NCBI RefSeq assembly: GCF_021458635.1
Contig: NZ_JAIRDQ010000019.1
Location: forward strand, 1-59,251
From: Bradyrhizobium monzae
GTDB taxonomy: Bacteria > Pseudomonadota > Alphaproteobacteria > Rhizobiales > Xanthobacteraceae
Direction: 5' to 3'
Length of the DNA stretch: 59,251 nucleotides
Below the pieces are notes generated by a model that was not told where the DNA came from, did not search any database, and saw nothing but the letters and a program-made list of their open reading frames with translations. Made by a program: the position numbers and the translations under genes. Shown here piece by piece: positions 9,112-18,758 of this stretch; the stretch's first letter is position 1, and each line of letters begins with the position of its first letter.

Positions 9112-10368
9112 TTATTTCTTCTCATAACGAGTGACGGCTTTCTGGAGTACCTCCGCGGCATAAATCACCCCATCGCTATCCGCCCAGATGCCTTCCGCGC
9201 CGCTGCCGTCATTCTTGTCCGGATCGGGCGTGGAATCGGTTATGAATGTAGTAACTCTACCGTCGACCGCGCTGCCAATGCGGATGCCGCGCCGCCAGCC
9301 TGGATGGTGGCCGTAACCTTCCGGAGTTCGCGACTCCGAATCCGCGACATACAGCGTATCGTGGTCGTCGATGTACAGACCGCTGGGACGGCCGAACTGG
9401 GTCCAACTGTCGAGCAGGATGCCTTCCTCATCGTAGATCTGGATTCGATTGTTCCCGCGGTCGCCGACGAAAAGACGTCCCTTTGAATCCATCGCCAGCG
9501 CATGGGGCACGTTGAACTGGCCGGGACAGCCGCCGGCGCCGCCCCATTGCTTGAGGAAGCGGCCTTTGGCATCGAACTTGACCAAGCGGGACGGCTTGTT
9601 GGGGGTATGACCGTCCGCTACGAAGATGGAGCCATCCGATGCGACGATTACCGCGTTCGGCTCGAGGAGGGTATCCGCTCCCTCAGCACTGACTCCCGCA
9701 CGGCCGAGACGCTGCAGCACCTTACCACTGGAATCGAATTGGAGAACCTGCGCTCCTTTCCCGCCGGCTGCGCGAGGGTCGGTGACCCAGATGTTGTCGT
9801 GGCGGTCGATATATAAGCCGTGCGGGAACACGAACATGCCGGCTCCAAATGCCTTCACGAACCGGCCGCTCTCGTCGAATTCCATGATCGGATCGAGCGG
9901 GCTGTCTTGGCAGTTGTTGGCGCCGCATCGTTCAGCGACCCAAATATGTCCCTTGCTGTCAACCGCTACGCCGCTGGTCGAGCCCATATTCCGCCCGGGA
10001 GGCATCTTTAGGAATCCGCTGATCGCTTGGTATGGATTCGGATAGGCACTTGAGTCTGCGTTCGCGCGGGACAGTACCTTAGCGGTAGTCCCAGTGTCCC
10101 CTTGTACAGCGACGGTCAATCCCTTGAGCGGTGCTCCAACATCCATGTGGATCGCGGCCAGAGCCTCGCTCGGATTGCCCAAAGCCGTCCAGGTCGCTGG
10201 GTATGCGTTGAATTTTTGGACATAGGCAACAACGTCGGCATGAGCTGCGCGGTGAAGGGTGACCGTCTGTCCCGATGGCGACAGGACCTGCGCCGCGGCC
10301 AGGGAGGATTTCAGCATCAGAGAGGCAAAGAGGATGCCTACGACATGGCGGGCCCCGATGCGGGCCAT
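9112..10368 (-). CDS. Secreted NHL-repeat six-bladed beta-propeller protein
   Basis: The 418-residue product has an N-terminal signal peptide (ARHVVGILFASLMLKSSLAAAQ). NHL-type repeats follow: SGVAVDSKGHIWVAERCG, FVFPHGLYIDRHDNIWVTD, LEPNAVIVASDGSIFVADG, PHALAMDSKGRLFVGDRGNN and PSGLYIDDHDTLYVADS, ending AEGIWADSDGVIYAAEV. This is the layout of periplasmic or secreted SMP-30/NHL propellers, some of which are lactonases or peptidyl-alpha-hydroxyglycine lyases. The frame is open upstream through the damaged DapA-like gene, giving a nominal 766-codon frame. The ATG at 10368 is preferred because AAAGG precedes it and a signal peptide follows at once. It may be co-transcribed with the DapA-like gene. 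Substrate unknown. Confidence 0.85.
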   Translation of the reverse strand: MARIGARHVVGILFASLMLKSSLAAAQVLSPSGQTVTLHRAAHADVVAYVQKFNAYPATWTALGNPSEALAAIHMDVGAPLKGLTVAVQGDTGTTAKVLSRANADSSAYPNPYQAISGFLKMPPGRNMGSTSGVAVDSKGHIWVAERCGANNCQDSPLDPIMEFDESGRFVKAFGAGMFVFPHGLYIDRHDNIWVTDPRAAGGKGAQVLQFDSSGKVLQRLGRAGVSAEGADTLLEPNAVIVASDGSIFVADGHTPNKPSRLVKFDAKGRFLKQWGGAGGCPGQFNVPHALAMDSKGRLFVGDRGNNRIQIYDEEGILLDSWTQFGRPSGLYIDDHDTLYVADSESRTPEGYGHHPGWRRGIRIGSAVDGRVTTFITDSTPDPDKNDGSGAEGIWADSDGVIYAAEVLQKAVTRYEKK

Positions 10369-11412
10369 CGAATCGCCTTTCTTTGGCCTCGCGAGTTTAC
10401 TCCAGTGACTAATCGAGCGCGCTTCACTGCGCGATCGCGTTGAACCGCTCGGGATTCGACGCACGCGAGAATGATTTCTGCCCATTGGTGAGTTTGATGT
10501 ACGGCGCGCGAGATTGATCTGCGATCCCCCCATCTCGAGGCTGACGACGTACTCCTGAGTTGCATCGTAACTCGTGCCACCCGCGTCGTCATCGTTTGAT
10601 TTCTGTACGTCGCGCAACTTGTCCATGGCGACCTCTTCAATCGCCGTTTTCACGATATACTGTGGAGATCTCGGCGCACTGCTTGCTGAAGAAGGCATTG
10701 CCCCCGTCGAGAATGTCCCCACGCCGTTCTCGATCACCATTTCGAGATTGTCGATTGTACCGGAGCGCATATTTCGCTTCGGAAACGCCTTCATGAATTC
10801 GGTGTAACCGCGGTCCCCACTCGAATTCTTAACGTCGGCGAGACGCGGATCGTACTGCAGGTTCTTAAGTGACTGGATGTTGATGGGAGCCTCGCTGGTT
10901 TTGGGGATGTGGCAGAGGCTGATCGAGCGCTGGACCGCATCGAGCAGCATAGAATAGTAAACTGCCAAGCTTTCAGCTGGACAGACGTTGAAATGGAAGG
11001 GAGGAATCACGAGAACTCCACGGACATCCTCGGCATGCCAGGTTAAATCGATTGTCTGGGCGGTATGTGGCATCGCTGGGCTGATGATGATGTTCAGGCC
11101 GTTCTTGTTCTTCAGCGCGGTCTCGGCCACCAGCTTGCGCTTGGCCAGCGAGAAGGAGGGAACTTCGCTGGTGATGCCCAAGACCACAATGGTCTCGGCG
11201 TCGGCCGTGTTGTGCCATTCCATAATGGCGCGCATCACTGCAGGATCGAACTGCCAGATCTTGTCGCAAGGAGTGACGGTTGCCATCCAGTATAATGTCT
11301 TGCTTGCTCCGCCAAGGCGGGGCGCAGCGGTCCCCCTATCGAAACCAGCCGCTATGGCCGTCATCGCCGCGCCGCCGATCAATGTCATGACCTCTCCGCA
11401 AGTCTTATCCAT
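10369..11412 (-). pseudogene. DapA-family (dihydrodipicolinate synthase/aldolase) gene with replaced C-terminus
   Basis: From an ATG at 11412 with AAGGAG six bases upstream, about 230 residues follow the DapA/NanA family: TLYWMATVTPCD, ETIVVLGITSEVPSFS, LNIIISPAMPHTAQ, GVLVIPPFHFN and then ADVKNSSGDRGY. The K corresponds to the Schiff-base lysine. The YNxP motif that carries the catalytic tyrosine reads CHIPKTS here, so the tyrosine is absent. After ENGVGTFSTGAM, similarity stops and about 110 low-complexity, Arg/Ser-rich residues run on without a stop into the NHL gene. This suggests frameshift or fusion to non-coding sequence. It is probably not a functional aldolase. Confidence 0.6.
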
Positions 11413-12445
11413 AAAGTTCTCCTTTGAAGGTTCATTCCTGGAGTGAGATTACTGCACGAGAAAAAGCGGGCATCCACCCGGCGAATCGTCAAATTTTTTC
11501 CGATTTCCGGCCGATTCGACGGACTACCTTGGCAACAGCCAATACTTACTCCTTCATAGCCATAGTGAATGCGCAGGATTCATGCGTAACCCAGGAGACC
11601 GCCTGTATTGCGGGCCAGCAGCCGGGTAAACGACCTCGTATCAGGGGAAGTGGGGGCGGGAAGTGATCGCAAGGAGGATCGGAGAACGTGATAATATCTG
11701 AAGCGCGAGCTCGCCGTGCCGCTCTATCAGGGGAAGATCCAATGGAGCCGATTCCGGCTTCGTCTTGCGAGCCGGCAGAGTTCTTGAACAGCCTGCCACT
11801 AGCCAATCACTGCGGCACAAAATGAAGCGTCTCTGATACTGACTGTCGGAGTTGCGACATGCTGTCAGGGCCCACAATAAATTTGAAGAAGATAGCCTTT
11901 ACAAATAAAGCTCTCGCATTTGACACAAGCCTTGAACTCGCAATTGGCACGAGCCTTGAAAAGGAATTGTCACCCAGCATCCCGTACTCAAGGAATTTCA
12001 GTTATGGCTGATAAGATTAGCGCCTCTCAGTTCACGCCTGCGTCGCGTGCGAATTCAACTCCCCCAGGGTCGCTATCCGTCCCGGTGCGCGCTAGGGCAC
12101 GAATAGTGATCGACCACGTCAGGATCGCGGCTTCGCGCGGGCACCGATACGAGATGCCGGTAGTCGATCGCTTTCCGCGCCGACGACCTCCTGCATCTTC
12201 CTTGCGCCTAACACTCGCGAAGATGGAAGGGCGGTCTAGGAACGGAGCTGTTCGTCAGAGGGCAAGCAGACGCTGACCCCGCTTCAACGGCAGATCCAAG
12301 CCAATGGCTCGCCTCATCGCGCTGCGCAAGGCTGCGCATGAACCCGCATCCGTGGGGCTATCACAAATGCAGTGCAGGAAGAGGATCCTCTCTCGGTGCA
12401 GCAAATATCGTTCCTCCGCCGAGGCAAACCGGGCAGCATGATTCC
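11413..12445. other. Intergenic stretch of about 1 kb without a recognised gene
   Basis: This gap holds the divergent control regions of the DapA-like gene (minus) and the MATE gene (plus). An open frame from ATG 12004 (MADKISASQF, with AAGGA upstream) runs to 12276 but resembles no family and becomes Arg/Pro-rich. A near sigma-54 motif occurs at 11945. Nothing else was recognised. Confidence 0.35.
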
Positions 12446-13882
12446 ATGGACAAGACAGCAGAAACAGATCCGGCATTAGCTTCGCGGCAATTAGTGACGA
12501 AACAGGCCGTTGGCCGTCACTTGGCCGTCGAGCTCAGCGAAACCGCGAAACTCGCGTTGCCTATGGCGCTGACGCAACTTGGGCAGATCGCGATAATGAC
12601 GATCGACCTTGCCATCATCGGTCGCGCCGGCTTCAAGGCGGTTGCCGCGGCGGCGCTTGCCGGCAGAGTCTATTTTGTTGGCGTCGCCTTCGGCATAGGC
12701 CTGCTGGGCGCGATCGCAGCGTTTGCGGCGCAGGCGTTTGGGGCCGATAATCTGGGCATGGCGCGGCGCTCGCTGCGCATGGGGCTGTGGGCGTCGCTGG
12801 TGCTATCGGTCCCGATCGTTGCGTTTGGACTGTGCGGAGAGCAAATACTGCTCGCCCTTGGCCAAGACCCCGAAGCGGTGCGACTCGCGCAGCAATATCT
12901 GCTCGGACTGGCCTGGGGCGCGGCACCGGCGCTATGGTTTCAGGTCATCCGCAGTTTCATGGGCGCGGTCACCCGGCCGGAGCCGGTCTTGTGGATCACG
13001 CTCGCGGCCGTCCCCGCAAACGCTTTGCTGGTATATCTGCTGATGTATGGCAAGCTCGGCCTGCCTCGCCTCGACCTGTTTGGGGCGGGTCTTGCGACCA
13101 CCCTGGTGAACTGCGCGACGTTTTTGGCCGGTTTGTGGTTCGCCACAATGCGCCGCCCCTTCCGTGACTACCACTTGTTTGCACGTCTCTGGCGTTTCGA
13201 TTGGCCTTTAATGCGGCAGCTGATCGCGATCGGGATTCCGATCTCAATTGCCTCCTTGATTGAGTCCGGATTATATTCCGGCGCATCGCTCCTGGCCGGC
13301 CTGATCAGCACCAGCGCACTCGCCGCCCATCAGATCGCCTATCAGGTCCTCGCGATGCCGTTCATGATCTCTTTCGGCATCAGCATGACGGCGGCCGTGC
13401 GTATTGGCCATGCGGTCGGCCGCAATGACGGTCCCGGCATCAAGCGCGCAGGTTTGGTCGCAATGCTCCTCGGTGTTTTGATCGCCGCGATGCTGGCGCT
13501 TGCGGTGATCGTTACGCGTTTTGAAATAGCCAAGTTGTTTCTGGGCGAATCGACTAGCGATGCCTCCGCTACAATCGGACTGGCCGCAACGCTCCTTTCG
13601 GTCGGCGCAAGCTTCTTTATCATTGATGCCATGCAGATCATTGCGGCGGGCGGCCTGCGCGGACTGAAGGACACGCGAGTCCCCCTTCTGTTTGCCGGAA
13701 TCGCTTATTGGCTGATCGGTTTGCCTGTTAGCTACATGCTTAGTTTGAAGATAGGTCTTGGCGCGATTGGTATCTGGATTGGCTTGGCAAGCGGGGCAAG
13801 TGTCTACGCGGGGCTTCTCGTCCTACGTTTCCGGCTGCTCGCAAACAGGTTTGCTCTTCACAGCCAAACTTTCATCGCGTAG
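12446..13882 (+). CDS. MATE-family multidrug/metabolite exporter (NorM-like)
   Basis: The roughly 478-residue protein consists of about 12 hydrophobic helices. It has the MATE N-lobe sequence ELSETAKLALPMALTQLGQI with MTIDLAIIGRAG, the GIGLLGAIAAFAAQAFGA segment, and a repeated C-lobe (IPISIASLIESGLYSGA, ALAAHQIAYQVLAMPFMI, GGLRGLKDTRVPL). MATE carriers export cationic or organic compounds by Na+ or H+ antiport. The chosen ATG precedes the polar N-terminus; an upstream in-frame ATG at 12338 adds 36 residues unlike the family. No operon partner is present: flanks are about 1 kb of empty DNA and transposase debris. It could export a product of the island, but nothing shows this. Confidence 0.88.
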   Translation: MDKTAETDPALASRQLVTKQAVGRHLAVELSETAKLALPMALTQLGQIAIMTIDLAIIGRAGFKAVAAAALAGRVYFVGVAFGIGLLGAIAAFAAQAFGADNLGMARRSLRMGLWASLVLSVPIVAFGLCGEQILLALGQDPEAVRLAQQYLLGLAWGAAPALWFQVIRSFMGAVTRPEPVLWITLAAVPANALLVYLLMYGKLGLPRLDLFGAGLATTLVNCATFLAGLWFATMRRPFRDYHLFARLWRFDWPLMRQLIAIGIPISIASLIESGLYSGASLLAGLISTSALAAHQIAYQVLAMPFMISFGISMTAAVRIGHAVGRNDGPGIKRAGLVAMLLGVLIAAMLALAVIVTRFEIAKLFLGESTSDASATIGLAATLLSVGASFFIIDAMQIIAAGGLRGLKDTRVPLLFAGIAYWLIGLPVSYMLSLKIGLGAIGIWIGLASGASVYAGLLVLRFRLLANRFALHSQTFIA

Positions 13883-14139
13883 ACGCACGAATTTCGTAGA
13901 TGTTGTCGGTCCTCTGAGAAGATCGTTGATAAAAACTTCCGCGGCATTCGCGCGACCCCTTAATCGGTGCGTTTCGATTGCTATCAACTCTCCAGTCAAA
14001 GCGATGCACACCGCGCTGATATGCTCGTGAAGTCTTGATCAGATAGAGCGGATCGAGCAGACTGAAGAGGTGATCTTCATTGGCCCTATAAGATCGCGGG
14101 TGATCGGCGTGCTGCCTGGATTTTTCAATGTTGGGTGCC

Positions 14140-14455
14140 GCATTGCAGGCGTGACCGTCGTGATCCAGCCGAATGCCTACTTGATGCGCTTGCGGATGCG
14201 CTGGCTGACGGCCTAACGGCCGCGCCGGGCGTTCGCCCCTCAACCGCAAAGCTGCGACCGCTGGTGTTGTTGTCAACATGGGGCGTCACGTTGGTCTAGC
14301 GCAGCTCGCTGACGGAGTCTTCTGCATAAGGCTTTGTCGGCGCCAAGCGTAATTGCTGTCGGTCGGCTGGTACGAGGCTCGACAACGTGCACCGCGGCCT
14401 TCGGTATGCAAGCCCGCCAGCGTCAGACAGGTGTCAACCAGCAGGCCGTGTGGTT
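14140..14455 (-). pseudogene. IS5-family transposase remnant
   Basis: The minus strand contains HGLLVDTCLTLAG near 14400-14450, and downstream SQRIRKRIK, a stop, then AFGWITTV near 14160-14210. In intact IS5 transposases these read NGLLVDACLT.ADGHAER and SQRIRKRIEE.FGWIKT, in this order. Internal stops and a missing middle show decay. The flanking 13883-14140 and 14455-15028 stretches hold no other recognisable gene. Confidence 0.6.
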
Positions 14456-15028
14456 TTTGATCAACTCATGTCCGACGAAACACAGCTTCGTCCTCTTACC
14501 TTACCCTTACGGCGTCGAGTTCGGTTGGCTCGAGAAGGCGACCAGTATCAAATTAAGCGTCCGACTTTGTGTATCTATGCGGTGGTTGATGCCGATGTCG
14601 CGAACCCGACTGAGCATCGCGGTCATTCCAGCGATATGCAGGCAAGAAAAATGTGTTCATCGAAAACTTCGATGGCGGCTCGCGCGATGAGCCGTCGAAC
14701 GAAACGCCGTTAAGCCCTATCGAGCACGGCGTAAGCAGCCGGCGCAAGATTGTCGAGATCACTGGCGGTCGGATCGTGTTGTAGTCGTTCCTTTCAGAAC
14801 GACAGCACCTCGCGGGCGATTGCATCAATCCCGACACCCAACGGCGGGACGATGAGCTACATTCTGGGGTTTCACGCCCCGTCCCAATCTTCACCAAGCC
14901 AATTGGGCTCACAACGCAGTCCTATGTTCGCGCTTTAAGGTGACGGGCGGCCCGCCCCTCGGCAAGCTCCCATCGAGGGTTGCGCCGGATGAGCTGGTGC
15001 CGAGCCTCAAGCATGGGGAACGGGCCTG

Positions 15029-15255
15029 ATGGACGATAAGATTGTCGAGGGACTGGATGTGCATAAGGCGACGATTCCGGTTGCGTTCGCTGAAGGGACG
15101 CGTGGTGGTGAAGTCCGCCAGTTGGAGATCATCCCCAATCCAATCAGATCGCCAAGCTTGCTGAGAAGCTGACCAGAGGCAAGCGGCGAAGTTCAGTCTT
15201 GCTACGAAGCTGGCCCCTGTGGCTATGGCCTGCATCGGCAACTGACGGAATTGGG
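15029..15255 (+). pseudogene. IS110-family transposase N-terminal remnant
   Basis: The ATG at 15029 begins MDDKIVEGLDVHKATIPVAF followed by AEGTRGGEVRQLE, the N-terminal RNase-H-like region of IS110/IS1111 transposases, including the D of GLDVHK. A frameshift near 15140 moves to QIAKLAEKL. Another frame then gives CYEAGPCGYGLHRQL, the next conserved block. The rest of the transposase is missing. Confidence 0.75.
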
Positions 15256-15399
15256 TGCAGAGGGGCAGATAAGGGTGCATTCTCGACGAGCTTTGCGGAG
15301 CCACCGGCTGACATCGCAAGCACGCGGTTCGGGCGCTTGCTATGGATGTCGCAATTTCGCTGGCGGCAGCGAAGGCTCGATCTATGGCGCCCCGATCGG

Positions 15400-16680
15400 G
15401 GATACGCTGGTGGACCCCTCCGATCGGATCTGCGGCAAGCGGCTCAGGGGAACGATTTCCGACGTTGCTGCCTTCGCTGAAGCGGCATGGTCGGCTCAAG
15501 CCCGACCAGGCCGATCGCTGGTACCCGGCGTCAGCGCAACCTCGATTGATCGCCTGCTGGTCGATAGAAAATTGCCGCGGCCGGCGATAAGCGCTGGCGG
15601 ATTGTCTTCTACTCGACGGCGCGGCTTGAAGTGCCGATCCGGACGTTCAAACGACTGGCACGATCCGCCGCCGGGGTTCTGCGAGGCCGACATGGTGGCC
15701 CATGGCGGCACATCCGCGGCTGGCTCGTCCATTCAGACTTTGACGATGATCGACGTCGCTACAGTTGGACCGAATGCATGCCGCTGGTGACGTGCGAGAG
15801 CGGGTTTGTCGTGCGAGTCATGGAACGCGCACAGAACCTGTTCCTCTTGCTCATTCGCGGCGCCCACTCCGAAACGACAGCGCGTTTATGAACGATGTCG
15901 TCTTTCGCTGGTGTGGCACGCAAAAGATCGAGGTGAAACACTCGCGCGCCTACAAGAAGAATGATCAGGCGTTCGTCGAGCGGAAGAATGGCGCGGTCGT
16001 CCGGTCGCTTGTGGAGACGTTCGCTTTCATGGCGTCGAGACGGCCCGCGTGCTGGAACGCTTGTATGCCGCATTCGCGACTGCACACCAACCTCTTCCAG
16101 CCGTCCTTCAAACTGAAGGACAAGCGACGCGAGAGCGCGAAGGTGATTGCGCTATCATGTTCCAGCCACGTTCTATCAACGCGCTCTAACGCGTCCGAGG
16201 TCGAGCAAGGCTATCAAACGGCGGCTTCGAGAGCTTATCGCACGCTCGGTCCTGTAGCTCTGCTACAAGATGAGAGACGCCCAGACGGAGCTTGGCCCGC
16301 GCGTCGGCGCCTCCGCGGGAAAGCTCGCGGCAGCACTCCGGCGACCGAACGCGGCAGCGTTCGCGAAGGGGCTCGGCAATGATGTACATCTGAGGGAGCC
16401 GCGCATCATCCATCGGCGCATGCACAAGCCATACAAAAATCGATGCTCGATCCGCACCTCGCCGACATCGAGCGCTGGCTCGCGGCCAAACCCCGTCTGA
16501 CCGCGCTGGCCATCCTCGGTCGTCTTGCCGAACACTGCCCAGTTCGGGCCGCCGCAGCACACAATCGTGCAGCGCTTGTTTGCGATCGCTCCGATCCAAC
16601 GCAACCGAGGTGATCATAGCGCGCATGGCCTGGGGTGTACGGCACCGGCCACCATTGGTAATCTTGGGACTGGAGTCGGC
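15400..16680 (+). pseudogene. ISNCY/IS481-like integrase-core transposase remnant
   Basis: Pieces in order across several frames: PSDRICGKRLRGTISDV, ATSIDRLL, PPPGFCEADMVAHGGTSAAG, a DFDDD-like stretch, FMNDVVFRWC, then SRAYKKNDQAFVERKNGAVV, RLYAAF and FFQPSFKLKDK. These are the blocks of the rve-core transposases common in rhizobia. A C-terminal tail follows: MLDPHLADIERWLAA, LTALAILGRLAEH and FGPPQHTIVQRL. The E of FVERKN is the probable third catalytic residue. At least four frame changes make it non-functional. Confidence 0.65.
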
Positions 16681-16812
16681 GCCGCGTTTGATGGGTACTC
16701 CGCGACGTCTCCAGTCTGGTCGCTGGTGAAGTCCGGAGCCGAGCCTCGCCACATCGATCGACGGCACAATCAAGGCGACGATGTTCCAAGGCGGCACCCC
16801 ACCAGCCCAAGC

Positions 16813-17580
16813 TCATGATTTTCGAAACCATGCATTTGTAGCGGCGGTAACATTGGTCCCAAACGCGTCGGTGTAATAAGTATCGACTAAAAATCCTGCA
16901 TGCTCGACCGACTGAAAGCCATCTAGCAACTCCTTATTTAGCATTATCATAACATCTTCAATTACATAATAATCTCCTGACAGTAGAAACTGGCTGAGAT
17001 AAGTAAATATCGGAAATACTTGTACGTGCGCGTCGTCAATTACAAGCCATGGATGAGGTAGCCTCATCAGCAGGTTTTTGTCCAAGGTCTTAGCGTCCGA
17101 AAGGTCAACCTGATGAAAGGTAAGAAGTGGATGTTTCGCACTTTCATGGATACGTTTCGTGTGCAAATCAAAGGAGTGAACTTCACCTGGATTTTCACAA
17201 ACGATTGACATCTGATCAGCAAACCACAGTCCGCTGCCACCTTGAAAGGAACCGAGCTCCAGAATTGTTCTCGGCTGAAGTTCCCAAATGAGCCTGGTGT
17301 ACATAGCCAGATCATAAGGGGTCTTGTAGTTTATTAACCCTTTGTATGTGTGTGCCAAGGCACCGACTGTTGTGGAGCGCTTAAAGCCCCATGGGTCAAT
17401 AGATGATCTCCATCCTCGTGCTGTTGGCTTTACAAAGCGGCCAGAATGGTCAGCATTCACGACACTGCTCATTTCCTCAAACGCCAATGCATGACTAAGC
17501 AGTCCGACCACCCCTGTTTGACCAGGGTAATTCGTCTGGGTGGCCTCCCAAAGGGCCTTGTATCCGGAAGCGAGTTTCAT
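16813..17580 (-). CDS. CmcI-like (cephalosporin hydroxylase family) SAM-dependent methyltransferase
   Basis: The 255-residue protein has a Rossmann methyltransferase core: TILELGSFQGGSGLWFADQ (SAM-binding motif I), VHSFDLHTKRIHE (acidic end of strand 2) and PWLVIDDAHVQVFPIFTYL (motif IV/V). This is the pattern of the CmcI / rhamnosyl O-methyltransferase family found in secondary-metabolite and glycolipid loci. The N-terminal YKGLINYKTPYDLAMYTRLI is also family-like. GGAG lies upstream of the ATG. By eye the gene is clearly more AT-rich than its neighbours, pointing to a separate, recent acquisition. It is transcribed away from the alpha-oxoamine synthase. The acceptor substrate is unknown. 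Confidence 0.75.
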   Translation of the reverse strand: MKLASGYKALWEATQTNYPGQTGVVGLLSHALAFEEMSSVVNADHSGRFVKPTARGWRSSIDPWGFKRSTTVGALAHTYKGLINYKTPYDLAMYTRLIWELQPRTILELGSFQGGSGLWFADQMSIVCENPGEVHSFDLHTKRIHESAKHPLLTFHQVDLSDAKTLDKNLLMRLPHPWLVIDDAHVQVFPIFTYLSQFLLSGDYYVIEDVMIMLNKELLDGFQSVEHAGFLVDTYYTDAFGTNVTAATNAWFRKS

Positions 17581-18758
17581 AGGTCTATCTCCGTATTTAC
17601 GCCTCTCGTTGTCTCACGAAAGTGCGTGGCCTTGATCAGTTTGACCGCGGTGATGCGGCCGCGTGATCTTGTTGTAAAATTGTCAGCCGGCGACAAGGCT
17701 CAACGCTGTCTTCGAGCTTGCAGCAATCTCTTGGTCGGCTCGAAGGTGACGGGCAGCATCAGGGTGGATTGACCAGAATCAATCGGGCAAGTCTCATCGG
17801 GAACTCCGGCGACGAGAGGCGCCGCGATCAATGCCGCGGAGGCTCCTTGCTCCTCATCCCAGCAACCGGCGTGCCACTCGCGGAATGTAGTGTTCGCCTG
17901 CTTGACGAGAGCAAAGCACGCATATGTGCTAGCAAGCTCTTGGAATGGCCACGACGCTTCGAAGGGTTCTCGACATCGGCGTCATCGACTAGACATCGAT
18001 GGTACGATAAAGATCATGCGCGGTGACAAGTCGAACAACGGCATCTGTCTGACACCTGTTGCGCCGCATTGCATGCCGCCTGCCGCTCGGCGGCCGACCT
18101 GAGCAAACAGGTGACCGTCGACACGCTACGCGACGCAGCTTCGCGAGGCATCTGCAAACATTGTTCTTCGATCTCGATGACGCCCGCGCCAAGGCTGCTA
18201 ACTTGAGTTGCCGACCACAATCGGCGGCCTCACTCGTTGCTGAAATACCCCTTCGGCCTATGCCGCCCACTTAACCGCAACAGACGACCAGCTACGCAAC
18301 CCCGACCAGCTCCGCTGATCGTCCGTGCTCTAAGGAACAACTTACGCGCTTCGTCGCGGAGAACGGCATCATCTTGCTGCATGGCGACAGCCGCTTCGAT
18401 CTCGACAAAGATTACTCGCGCTGAAGCCGAATTCTTCGTTGAGGTATTCACAAGCTGTCTCGATCCTTACCGAGACATGCTGGACGCTTTAAAGGTGTGC
18501 GCGACACTTGCGCAATACGTTGTCCGCGCCTTGCGGCGTGATGCCGTCATGGTGATGTTCCGTTTGCCCCATCCGATCTGGTAGCTGCCCAAACGACACA
18601 GCCAGTGGTTTAGTTCGTTTAGATAAGGGGGCCGAGAGCCGCCTGTTAGATGTATAAAGAGCATCCAGTCCGAGCCCAATGTCGTCAAGTCGCCTATTGT
18701 GGCCCACCTCATCTAAACGATCGGCGGTGCATGCTTGCCAGATGAAATGGGGAATGAA
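17581..18758. other. Intergenic stretch of 1.2 kb, probably eroded DNA
   Basis: Separates two divergent genes. No motif-bearing frame was found. A segment near 17838-17912 is similar to one near 25335-25410 (both contain GGCGTGCCACT), so part of this stretch is a short dispersed repeat or a shared dead element. Confidence 0.35.

Noticed and set aside
11945..11958. Near sigma-54 promoter (TGGCACG-N4-TTGA)
   Set aside because: The -12 element lacks the essential GC (TTGA instead of TTGC), no NifA/NtrC-type upstream site was seen and no supported gene follows within a suitable distance.
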